A stretch of DNA of 47,245 nucleotides from the NCBI GenBank assembly GCA_013360875.1, contig JABWAU010000014.1, positions 1-47,245 of the forward strand, read 5' to 3'. Below the pieces are notes generated by a model. The model worked only from the letters and a program-made list of their open reading frames with translations. It had not been told where the DNA came from and ran no database searches. Below are positions 7,390 through 13,516 of the stretch, piece after piece (within the stretch, counting starts at the first letter, position 1; the number at the start of each line of letters is the position of its first letter). Source of the DNA: Anaerolineales bacterium. GTDB taxonomy: Bacteria > Chloroflexota > Anaerolineae > Anaerolineales > Villigracilaceae. Made by a program: the position numbers and the translations under genes.

Positions 7390-8130
7390 TTATTGATGCA
7401 ACACCTTGTAAAACCTTCTTGCAAAATAGACTGTGACCAGCAGTTGATAAACAAACGCAATGACCACATACAGCCACACGTTCGCCGCGCCCTCATACAA
7501 CAGCCAGTAGACTTTCATGGGCCAGTAGGTGGGAACGATGCCGAACGCCAGTTCCCAGCCGGCAGGCGCGAAGTAGGCAACGACAGGCGCAATGAAGATG
7601 AACCCTGTCAGTTTCATCAGGGCAAATCCCTGCACCTTGTTTTGCGCAACGGAGCCAAACATCAGAGCAAGCATCGGCGCCATAGGAGCGGCGGCGAGTG
7701 CCGTCAGCAAAACCGTCCGCAGGTTGAAAGGCGTCAGGTTGGCTAAAGGAAAGAGGACGAACATCAGCCCGAAGGTCAGAAGAATCGGAACCGCTACACG
7801 GTAGAGGATGTAACTGTTCAGCGGGAGCGGCGTCACTTGCAGGGCGGTCAGGGTGCGGTCATCCTTTTCATCCAGCAGGAGGAAACCGATCACCGCGCCG
7901 AAGACCATCGGACACATGCCGACGAAAAAATACGCCAGCAGGACGGGATAGTATTGGACGAGGTCAAAGTTGTATTGCTCCATCAGCCGCGTAGTGATGG
8001 CAGGAACACCCCAGCGCATTACCAACGCCAGCAGGACCGGCAGGAAGATCATCCACGAGGTCAGGCTGTCGCGGCGGATGCTGCGAAGGTCTATGGGTCC
8101 GAGCGAACGGAAGATGGTGGTGAGATTCAT
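7390..8130 (-). CDS. ABC-2 type exporter permease, second subunit
   Basis: A 246-aa membrane protein with about six hydrophobic segments (SWMIFLPVLLALVMRWGVPA, YYPVLLAYFFVGMCPMVFG, PILLTFGLMFVLFPLA and three more). Between helices it carries LLLDEKDDRTLTALQVTPLP, the cytoplasmic coupling segment typical of ABC-2 permeases. Its ATG overlaps the stop of the first permease by 4 nt (ATGA at 8127-8130), indicating translational coupling. With 8127-8837 and the ATPase it forms an exporter of the type used for drugs or antibiotics; no substrate is evident. Confidence 0.9.
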   Translation of the reverse strand: MNLTTIFRSLGPIDLRSIRRDSLTSWMIFLPVLLALVMRWGVPAITTRLMEQYNFDLVQYYPVLLAYFFVGMCPMVFGAVIGFLLLDEKDDRTLTALQVTPLPLNSYILYRVAVPILLTFGLMFVLFPLANLTPFNLRTVLLTALAAAPMAPMLALMFGSVAQNKVQGFALMKLTGFIFIAPVVAYFAPAGWELAFGIVPTYWPMKVYWLLYEGAANVWLYVVIAFVYQLLVTVYFARRFYKVLHQ

Positions 8131-8837
8131 TTCTTACGCGCTCCTTCTTTCGTCACCACGAAGCGGTGGAAAACGCGCAGGCTGAGCCACGCTACGATGC
8201 CTGTCCACAAAATGGAATAAGCGTAGCCGTACACAATTTGCCAGGCAGGCACAGAGGCGAACGCCGCCTGAAGCAGAATCAAGATGCCCTGTAACGGATG
8301 CAGGAACATCACCCAACTGCGCCAGATGTCGAAGTAATACAACAACGGCAGAGAAAAGCCCATCGTCCACAAGGCAGAGGGCAAAAGGAATTCGCTGATT
8401 GAGTCGTAGCGGGCAACGACAATGAAACCGTAGAGCGAGAGCATGGCAATGTAGAGCGCAACGCCCGTCACCAGCAGGAACCAGTTGAATCGCACGTCTT
8501 GCACAATGACGATCATGAGAAGGGTCTCGAAGAGCGAGAGCAGACCGAGGGTGAGGACTTTCGAGCCGAGAATCTCCCACGGGCGCAAGGGCGTGACGAT
8601 CTGCGCCTCCAGCGTGCCTTCGCCTTTTTCGAGCAGGACAATACCCGCCATGAAATAAAAGGAATTGATGGTCAGGTTGCCGGTGATGATGGCGGGCCAC
8701 CAATAACCGAAGTCTGCCACATCGAATTGTTTGAGCAGCACAATCATGACGGTCGCCGTGAACGCGGAAACGTAGTAAAAGCCGTTGCGAAACTGCAGGC
8801 TTACATCCCAGCGGGCGGCAGAAAGCAGACGCGTCAT
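8127..8837 (-). CDS. ABC-2 type exporter permease, first subunit
   Basis: A 236-aa membrane protein with about six hydrophobic segments and the ABC-2 coupling motif LLEKGEGTLEAQIVTPLRPWE after the second helix. It starts MTRLLSAARWDVSLQFRNGFYYVSAF, a short cytoplasmic N-terminus. The start overlaps the ATPase stop by 4 nt (ATGA, 8834-8837) and the end overlaps the next permease by 4 nt, so three subunits are made from one message in a fixed order. The two permeases differ in sequence and probably form a heterodimer. Confidence 0.9.
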   Translation of the reverse strand: MTRLLSAARWDVSLQFRNGFYYVSAFTATVMIVLLKQFDVADFGYWWPAIITGNLTINSFYFMAGIVLLEKGEGTLEAQIVTPLRPWEILGSKVLTLGLLSLFETLLMIVIVQDVRFNWFLLVTGVALYIAMLSLYGFIVVARYDSISEFLLPSALWTMGFSLPLLYYFDIWRSWVMFLHPLQGILILLQAAFASVPAWQIVYGYAYSILWTGIVAWLSLRVFHRFVVTKEGARKK

Positions 8838-9688
8838 TCGAGCCTCCGTCCCGTCATTTGAATAAAGATGTTCTCCAGTGTCGCCTCCTGCGTGTGCAGG
8901 GTGCGGACGCTGCCCGTGCGCAGAATATTGAGAAACTCGGCATTATCCGCCAAGCCTGCCAGCGCGAAGTCGCGTTGTTCGGTTTTGCCGTTCAAGCCGA
9001 ATTCCACGCGCACTTCGGGTTTGCCGTAGCGCAGTTTCAATTCACGCGGCGAATCGATCAGGCTGATCTGCCCGTCCACGATGAAAGCGACGCGGTCACA
9101 AAGCTCGTCGGCAATGGTCATGTCGTGAGTTGTCAAAAAGACCGTTTTGCCCGCATCTTTCTGGGCTTTGATCAAGTCCTTGATCTTGCGCGCATTGACG
9201 GGGTCGAGCCCTGCTGTCGGTTCGTCCATGAACAACAACTTCGGGTTGTTTACCAGCGAACGCGCCACGCTCAGGCGATTCTTCATCCCTTTGGAATATT
9301 GCGCGACGGGCATATCGGCGTCATCCAGCAAGCCGACCATCTCCAGCAAAGCTTCGGGTTTCATTACAGGTCCCCGATAGAGCGCGCCGAAATAGCGCAG
9401 GTTCTCGCGCGCGGTCAACTTGCTGTAATGGTTCGGCATTTCGAAACTCACGCCGATTTGCTCGAAATACTCATAGCCCCACTCGCGCAGGTCGCGGTCA
9501 AACACGCGCACCAACCCTTCATATCCCTGCAACAAGCGGAACAGAATCTTCTGTGTGGTGGATTTTCCCGCGCCGCTCGGTCCGAGGAATCCAAAAATTT
9601 CTCCGGGCTGGACTACAAAACTGATGTCTTTGATGGCGGGCTGGGTTGCGCCTGTGTAGGCAAACGTCAAATTCTCGACACGGATCAT
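8834..9688 (-). CDS. ABC-2 exporter ATPase
   Basis: A 284-aa ATPase with Walker A GPSGAGKST, signature YSKGMKNRLSVARSL, Walker B LLFMDEPTAGLD and switch His in LTTHDM. The signature (SKGMK) and the roughly 60-residue C-terminal extension (KPEVRVEFGLNGKTEQRDF ... TLENIFIQMTGR) are typical of the CcmA/DrrA-like ABC-2 group. AAGGA lies 6-7 nt before the ATG at 9688; an upstream ATG at 9778 would lie in the operator region. It is the first gene of the operon controlled by the promoter at 9745-9806. Confidence 0.95.
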   Translation of the reverse strand: MIRVENLTFAYTGATQPAIKDISFVVQPGEIFGFLGPSGAGKSTTQKILFRLLQGYEGLVRVFDRDLREWGYEYFEQIGVSFEMPNHYSKLTARENLRYFGALYRGPVMKPEALLEMVGLLDDADMPVAQYSKGMKNRLSVARSLVNNPKLLFMDEPTAGLDPVNARKIKDLIKAQKDAGKTVFLTTHDMTIADELCDRVAFIVDGQISLIDSPRELKLRYGKPEVRVEFGLNGKTEQRDFALAGLADNAEFLNILRTGSVRTLHTQEATLENIFIQMTGRRLE

Positions 9689-9744
9689 TCTGTTTCCTTC
9701 TCGATGCCCCGCTGAGGTCACGCGCGGCATGGTGGGGGGAGTAA

Positions 9745-9806
9745 ATGTGACCTGTAGGTCATGTGACCACAAGGTCACATTCTACGACGATTTATCCCCG
9801 TGTCAA
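9745..9806 (-). promoter_or_regulatory. Promoter and tandem palindromic operators of the ABC-2 operon
   Basis: On the minus strand, a perfect -35 TTGACA (9806-9801), 16 nt, and -10 TAGAAT (9784-9779). Two palindromes follow at once: ATGTGACC-4 nt-GGTCACAT at 9761-9780, overlapping the -10, and TGACCT-2 nt-AGGTCA at 9748-9761. The word ATGTGACC appears at 9745 and 9761, 16 bp apart. A repressor bound here would block initiation directly. The TetR at 6329 is a candidate but its own upstream palindromes differ. Confidence 0.8.
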
Positions 9807-9823
9807 GAGATTTATGAGTAACT

Positions 9824-10669
9824 TTACGCTTCCTGCCGGATGTTTGGCTGCTCCGTCCTCGAGAAGCCGAATCTCGCCCCGAGCATTTTCACCATCAACC
9901 CCGCCCTCCAGAACGCGACCGCTGCCATCCCATGCGCAAGGACAGCGAATAATGGCGGCGTCTCGAGCGTGTAATACGTCCAGCATTCGCGGGTGGTTCC
10001 CCACAATTCGAGATAATATCCCAACCCTGAACCAGCGAGGAAGGTTAAGAGGGCAAAACGATGGTCGGTAGGAGTGAGGATGAGGAGGGTTGTGAGAATT
10101 AGGGCGAACCAGGTAAAGGATTTATCGAAGGTCGGGGAAACGAAGACCAGCATCAGGCTTAGGAAAGACGCGAAGGCGATCCAGTAGAGTGTCTTGAATG
10201 TGGAATCCAAAGTCTCCTGACTGTGGATGATCTCATGCCCAAACGTCTGGAGACGTTTGAGTCCGTAATCCAGGAGTCTGGTAATGCGATCAATGGATAA
10301 AGAAGCGATGGGCCAGGCGGGGATGATCCATAGCGGCGGGCGTTCATCGGTGTAGTACACCCATAGATTGGTCTGTGTTCCCCACGATTCGATGGCGAGT
10401 CCGCCGCAGACGCCGACGAAAATGATCAGTGAATCTGTTTTGAGGTTCGCGCGTGCGATGATCGTGACGGACATGAACGCGAAGATGCCGAGCAGCAGCC
10501 AGTCCATGTACCGCCACCATGCGCCGTTCCAATCCACGTAGGAAAGAACCTCCTCCGCCAGGGGCCACCAGATGTAGACGATGAGGAAAATGGTAACGAA
10601 AAACCCGCCGAGGAGGATGCTGCTGTCGCGGGTCCAAAACCTGGCAAGCGCCCGACGGATCGAAGACAT
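9824..10669 (-). CDS. Polytopic membrane protein with internal duplication
   Basis: A 281-aa protein with about seven hydrophobic segments. No family was recognised. Its two halves share a 20-residue motif with identical spacing, E-x-W-G-T-x4-W-x-Y-Y-T-x-E-x-P-P-L, at residues 94-113 and 221-240, each next to membrane helices. This indicates an ancient tandem duplication. The start at 10669 (MSSIRRALARF) is chosen because TATAAT lies 7 nt upstream, giving a leaderless message; the open frame to 10867 reads through non-coding sequence. It ends 18 nt before the -35 of the ABC-2 promoter, on the same strand. Conserved Trp, Tyr and acidic residues suggest a functional pocket near the membrane surface (inference). 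Confidence 0.8.
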   Translation of the reverse strand: MSSIRRALARFWTRDSSILLGGFFVTIFLIVYIWWPLAEEVLSYVDWNGAWWRYMDWLLLGIFAFMSVTIIARANLKTDSLIIFVGVCGGLAIESWGTQTNLWVYYTDERPPLWIIPAWPIASLSIDRITRLLDYGLKRLQTFGHEIIHSQETLDSTFKTLYWIAFASFLSLMLVFVSPTFDKSFTWFALILTTLLILTPTDHRFALLTFLAGSGLGYYLELWGTTRECWTYYTLETPPLFAVLAHGMAAVAFWRAGLMVKMLGARFGFSRTEQPNIRQEA

Positions 10670-10676
10670 GGACGGG

Positions 10677-10682
10677 ATTATA
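10677..10682 (-). promoter_or_regulatory. -10 box for leaderless transcription of the duplicated membrane protein
   Basis: TATAAT on the minus strand, 7 nt before ATG 10669. Transcription would start at or within a base or two of the start codon. No ribosome site is present and no strong -35 is seen. Confidence 0.65.
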
Positions 10683-10865
10683 GCAGGAGAGTTCGAAGGA
10701 TATCCGGTTCGGTAACGTTTTTGATGGAACGCGTGGGTAACAGTCGCTGCCGGGTATCTTATTCCTGTCAGGCGGGATTTTTCGATACGTTCGCGCCGCT
10801 CAACGCGCTCGGCGATTAATTGTTTTGTTGTGACTGTTCCCGTTGCATGCTGATTGGCAGGTCGC

Positions 10866-10930
10866 AAAACAAAACCTCGATGGATTTGACCTGCGCCGCG
10901 CGATTTTGTGCGACAGGTCCCATCGAGGTT
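10866..10930 (-). terminator. Terminator hairpin of the candidate small RNA
   Basis: An 11-bp stem (10873-10883 with 10920-10930, AACCTCGATGG type) continues past a 4-nt bulge into a 6-bp stem (10888-10893 with 10914-10919). On the minus strand it is followed by TTTTGTTTT; the plus strand has no T run after it. Confidence 0.75.
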
Positions 10931-10981
10931 GGTTCGTTAAATGATAACTGCCAGAGTGAGGGGGGCACCCTAGCAGTCATC
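10866..10981 (-). ncRNA. Candidate small structured RNA with its own promoter and terminator
   Basis: No family was recognised. Read on the minus strand it has a 5' hairpin of 16 consecutive pairs (10966-10981 with 10943-10958) closed by a 7-nt C-rich loop, a 12-nt linker, then a second hairpin ending in TTTTGTTTT. Three of the 16 pairs are G-U on the minus strand but would be A-C mismatches on the plus strand, which fixes the strand. A -10/-35 pair lies just upstream. Length is about 115 nt. It sits in a gene-free gap between tRNA-Arg and the duplicated membrane protein, all on the same strand. It is not a recognisable SRP RNA, tmRNA or 6S RNA. Confidence 0.6.
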
Positions 10982-10987
10982 GCCCAT

Positions 10988-11016
10988 ATATTACTACAAC
11001 ATCCCGGAAAATACAA
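10988..11016 (-). promoter_or_regulatory. Promoter of the candidate small RNA
   Basis: On the minus strand -35 TTGTAT (11016-11011), exactly 17 nt, -10 TAATAT (10993-10988). Transcription would start at about 10981-10983, the first base of the 16-bp hairpin. Confidence 0.6.
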
Positions 11017-11070
11017 GAGTTTTGCCTGAAGGATTTATTAGAAACCTGACAAATACGCCCCCGTATATAT

Positions 11071-11141
11071 GCCCCGGGCAGGAATCGAACCTACATCTAA
11101 GCCTTAGGAGTGCCTTGTTCTGTCCATTGAACTACCGGGGC
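11071..11141 (-). tRNA. tRNA-Arg, anticodon CCU
   Basis: The minus strand folds into a full cloverleaf: acceptor GCCCCGG/CCGGGGC, D stem GTTC/GAAC with GG in an 8-nt loop, anticodon loop CTCCTAA (anticodon CCT), T stem GTAGG/CCTGC with loop TTCGATT. The next base (11070) gives discriminator A, and CCA is not encoded. It reads AGG codons. The anticodon stem has one G-U pair and an A-G mismatch at the pair next to the loop (31-39). Confidence 0.93.
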
Positions 11142-11150
11142 GCGATGAAG

Positions 11151-11156
11151 ATTATA
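11151..11156 (-). promoter_or_regulatory. -10 box of tRNA-Arg
   Basis: TATAAT on the minus strand, 9 nt before the first base of the tRNA, the distance expected for a tRNA with a very short leader. No good -35 was found. Confidence 0.6.
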
Positions 11157-11267
11157 CCTCAAAGGAAACGATGCTTTGTTTTGCAGCCTGTGCCGGTAAT
11201 GCGCATCCCAAATTGACGCAGCGTTCCGGCGTTACAATCAACAAAACCCCATCCTCGGAACCGTCTC

Positions 11268-11657
11268 ATGAAAAAACTCATCACCGCCAAACTCGCAGGA
11301 GACCTCCTCCTCGCCTCCCTGGGATTACTGCTCATCTTCCACCTTCTCGTCCTCTTGAATTTCCTCCCTGCCGATATGATCTGGGGCGGACAAGCCAATG
11401 CAGACAATCCTGCTCTGGAGATCATTGCCATTGTTGTGACCATGTTCTTTGGCTGGATCGTTGCCGCAAAAACGGGATATGTCAAAGCGGGCAAATTCGC
11501 CGGGGCATTGCATGTCCTTGTCTGGATCGTTTTCGCATTTCTGTTGTTGAACACATTGGGCAATCTTGCCTCAGGCGTTTTCGTCGAGAACTTCATCTTT
11601 GCCCCCATCACGTTGATATTGGCGCTTTGCGCGCTCAGGCTGGCAGTTGAAAAGTGA
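11268..11657 (+). CDS. Four-helix membrane protein of unknown function
   Basis: A 129-aa protein with four hydrophobic segments: LLLASLGLLLIFHLLVLLNFL, EIIAIVVTMFFGWIVAA, GALHVLVWIVFAFLLLNTL and FAPITLILALCALRLAV. No family was recognised. It starts at ATG 11268 after a weak GGAA. A TACAAT box lies 29 nt upstream. It is alone on the plus strand between minus-strand genes, and its stop lies 1 nt from the end of the convergent TIM-barrel gene, with no terminator between. Confidence 0.75.
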   Translation: MKKLITAKLAGDLLLASLGLLLIFHLLVLLNFLPADMIWGGQANADNPALEIIAIVVTMFFGWIVAAKTGYVKAGKFAGALHVLVWIVFAFLLLNTLGNLASGVFVENFIFAPITLILALCALRLAVEK

Positions 11658-11658
11658 A

Positions 11659-12513
11659 TTATTCCCTCTCCCCGCTCACCTTCCTCCATGTCTTCTTCAT
11701 GAACAGCGCGTCCTCCTCCATGATGGGGCTTTCACACAGAATGCGCCCCGCGCAGCCGTGATCCCGCAACGCTTCGAACAACGCGTTCAACTTCAAATCG
11801 GATTCCTTCAACGCCAGGTGATTCTTCTCGCCCCTGGGACCATACTCGATTCCCGAAAGGTGGATGTGCAGACTCTTCAACGCCTCTTTCCCCAACGACG
11901 CCTGATACGCTTCGAGCAGCCTCGTCCACTCCCCGACCGAATTCATCGTCCCATCGCCGGGACGCGCGTGCAGGTGCGCGAAATCGAGGCACGGCTCGAC
12001 GCCCTCGATGGTTTTGCTCATTTCCAGCGTATCCTCCAGCGATCCCAACATCGCGGATTTTCCCATCGTCTCCGGGCGCAGGATGACCGGGTTCTTCGCC
12101 TTGCGTAATTCCCTCACGCAATCCTTCAAGCGGGGAATCGCCACCTTCAACACCTCCGCAGGCGGACGTTCGAAATATGAACCGGGATGGAAGATGATAT
12201 CCGTCGCGCCGGCGAGATTGCCGTAATGCGCCGCGTCCATAAGACGTTTACGCGATTTGGGCCACTCCTCCCCGTCCGCGTTCAAATTGATAAAGTACGG
12301 CGCGTGGACGCTCAACGAGATCCCCTGCTCTGCCGCCTTTGCCTTGATCGCCGCGCACGTCGCCTCCGTCACGCGGACGGATTGCACCCAACCCAACTCC
12401 AACGCGGTCAATCCGATGGACTTGCTGTACTCAATGGCTCCCACCGACCCGCCCGGTTTCTTGGGCGTTCCGATGGGTGAACCGACCGTTCCGAATTGAA
12501 AAGATAGCGCCAT
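11659..12513 (-). CDS. Endonuclease IV-like / sugar isomerase-like TIM-barrel protein
   Basis: A 284-aa TIM barrel of the AP endonuclease 2 superfamily. Metal-site segments follow the family order: SVHAPYFINLN, IIFHPGSY, RPETMGK (Glu), CLDFAHLHAR, LHIHLSGIEYG with EKNHL, and ILCESP (Glu). This matches archaeal/Chloroflexi Nfo-like proteins, which cut abasic sites in DNA, but members of the fold also act on sugars. The start at 12513 (MALSFQFGTVG) has GGAG 6 nt upstream; the ATG 12 nt earlier has its GGAG only 2 nt away. Confidence 0.8.
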   Translation of the reverse strand: MALSFQFGTVGSPIGTPKKPGGSVGAIEYSKSIGLTALELGWVQSVRVTEATCAAIKAKAAEQGISLSVHAPYFINLNADGEEWPKSRKRLMDAAHYGNLAGATDIIFHPGSYFERPPAEVLKVAIPRLKDCVRELRKAKNPVILRPETMGKSAMLGSLEDTLEMSKTIEGVEPCLDFAHLHARPGDGTMNSVGEWTRLLEAYQASLGKEALKSLHIHLSGIEYGPRGEKNHLALKESDLKLNALFEALRDHGCAGRILCESPIMEEDALFMKKTWRKVSGERE

Positions 12514-12516
12514 GAA

Positions 12517-12607
12517 ATTCTCCATTCTCCAATTCTCTGATTTCCAGTGATCAGTGACCAGTAATCAGTGATCTGTGGGCAGTGATCAGTGATCAGTAAT
12601 CAGTGAC
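12517..12607. repeat. Low-complexity intergenic array (GGAGAATT words, then CAGTGATCAGT array)
   Basis: 12517-12538 is, on the minus strand, AGAGAATTGGAGAATGGAG, closely matching 39546-39572 before rsgA. From 12545 the sequence is a degenerate tandem array of CAGTGATCAGTGA/CAGTAAT words reaching to 12607. Its end encodes the last residues of DgkA (SLITDH). Similar words recur at 1757-1790, 29246-29325 and 40531-40571. Confidence 0.8.
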
Positions 12608-12981
12608 GAAAGCCGCGCCCACAACGGCGGACCCAATATCAACAAACCGATCAACACCGCCGCCAGCGCCGCGATCAAAACAGCTGCCGCGCCCACGTCC
12701 TTGCCTACCTTCGCCAGTGGATGATGCACCGGGCTTGCCAAATCCACGACCGCTTCGATGGCGGTGTTGACGAATTCCGCCGCGAAGACCATCGTGACGG
12801 TCAGGATGAGGACCGCCCAATCGCGCGCAGGCAATCCCAGCCACAACGCGGCGATGAACACAACGACCGCGGCGACGGCATGGATCCACGCGTTGTGCTG
12901 GGTCCTGAGAACGTACCACCAGCCGCGAAAGGCATGACCGAACGCGGCAATACGGGAGTAGATGAATTCTTTGAGCGTCAT
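12586..12981 (-). CDS. dgkA: Diacylglycerol / undecaprenol kinase family protein
   Basis: A 131-aa inner-membrane kinase of the DgkA family that phosphorylates a lipid alcohol, in Gram-positives and relatives usually undecaprenol, for wall-precursor recycling. The signature EFVNTAIEAVVDL is present, with three membrane helices (AWIHAVAAVVVFIAALWLGL, AVLILTVTMVFAA, AAVLIAALAAVLIGLLIL) and the HHPLAKVGKDVGAAAVL catalytic stretch. The C-terminal residues SLITDH are encoded by the tandem array. It lies 58 nt after ybeY on the same strand. Confidence 0.92.
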   Translation of the reverse strand: MTLKEFIYSRIAAFGHAFRGWWYVLRTQHNAWIHAVAAVVVFIAALWLGLPARDWAVLILTVTMVFAAEFVNTAIEAVVDLASPVHHPLAKVGKDVGAAAVLIAALAAVLIGLLILGPPLWARLSSLITDH

Positions 12982-13039
12982 GTTTACAAATTACGCAACA
13001 CGCAGCACGCAACACTACTCCGTTTTTCGTACCGCGTAT

Positions 13040-13516
13040 TCATTCCTCACGGATTTTTATATCGCCCAGCCCAAGCGATTCCAGAATCTCCGCCTGCGCC
13101 TTCCACATCTTCGCTTTTTCCTTTGGCTTGGCGTGGTCGTGACCGAGCAAGTGCAGGACGCCATGCACAACGAGCAACTGCGCCTCCGCCTCGAGCGGAT
13201 GACCAGCCTGCTTTGCGCTTTTTGCGGCGTAAGGGATCGAGATAAGGATATCGCCAAGGTAACGCGCGCCAGTTTCCGGGTCAATTTCTGCCCCGTCGAT
13301 TTCTGACCCGTCCGTTTCGGAGGCGGGGAACGAAATCACATCGGTCGGCGCGTCGATTCCCAGGTAATCCCGATTCAGTTCGCGGATCTTCGCGTCGTCG
13401 GTCAATACGATGGTCAGATCCGTATCCAAAGATTCGGATTGATGTTCGAGCGCGGCTCTCGCGGCGCGTTCGAGCAATTCCCTGGGAAACGGTGTTTTCG
13501 ATTCGATGTGGATCAT
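13040..13516 (-). CDS. ybeY: Endoribonuclease YbeY
   Basis: A 158-aa metal-dependent endoribonuclease needed for 16S rRNA 3' end maturation and ribosome quality control. The zinc motif HGVLHLLGHDH (His118, His122, His128) matches HGxLHLxGYDH with Tyr replaced by His. The upstream motif LNRDYLGIDAPTDVISFP is also diagnostic. The ATG overlaps the pgpH stop (ATGA, 13513-13516). Adjacent 7TM-HD, YbeY and DgkA genes are a widespread bacterial arrangement, supporting the call. Confidence 0.95.
   Translation of the reverse strand: MIHIESKTPFPRELLERAARAALEHQSESLDTDLTIVLTDDAKIRELNRDYLGIDAPTDVISFPASETDGSEIDGAEIDPETGARYLGDILISIPYAAKSAKQAGHPLEAEAQLLVVHGVLHLLGHDHAKPKEKAKMWKAQAEILESLGLGDIKIREE

Noticed and set aside
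10820-11029. 69-codon plus-strand frame across the candidate RNA
   Set aside because: It starts at a TTG with no ribosome site, has no similarity to a known protein type, and the hairpins support RNA on the other strand.
11070-11141. Integration (att) site at the tRNA 3' end
   Set aside because: No integrase, no phage genes and no direct repeat of the tRNA 3' end were seen in the window.
11213-11238. Promoter TTGACG/TACAAT before the 129-aa gene
   Set aside because: The spacer is only 14 nt, too short for a normal promoter; the TACAAT alone is weak evidence.
12545-12607. Possible CRISPR array
   Set aside because: Units are short, degenerate and contiguous, without spacers or cas genes.
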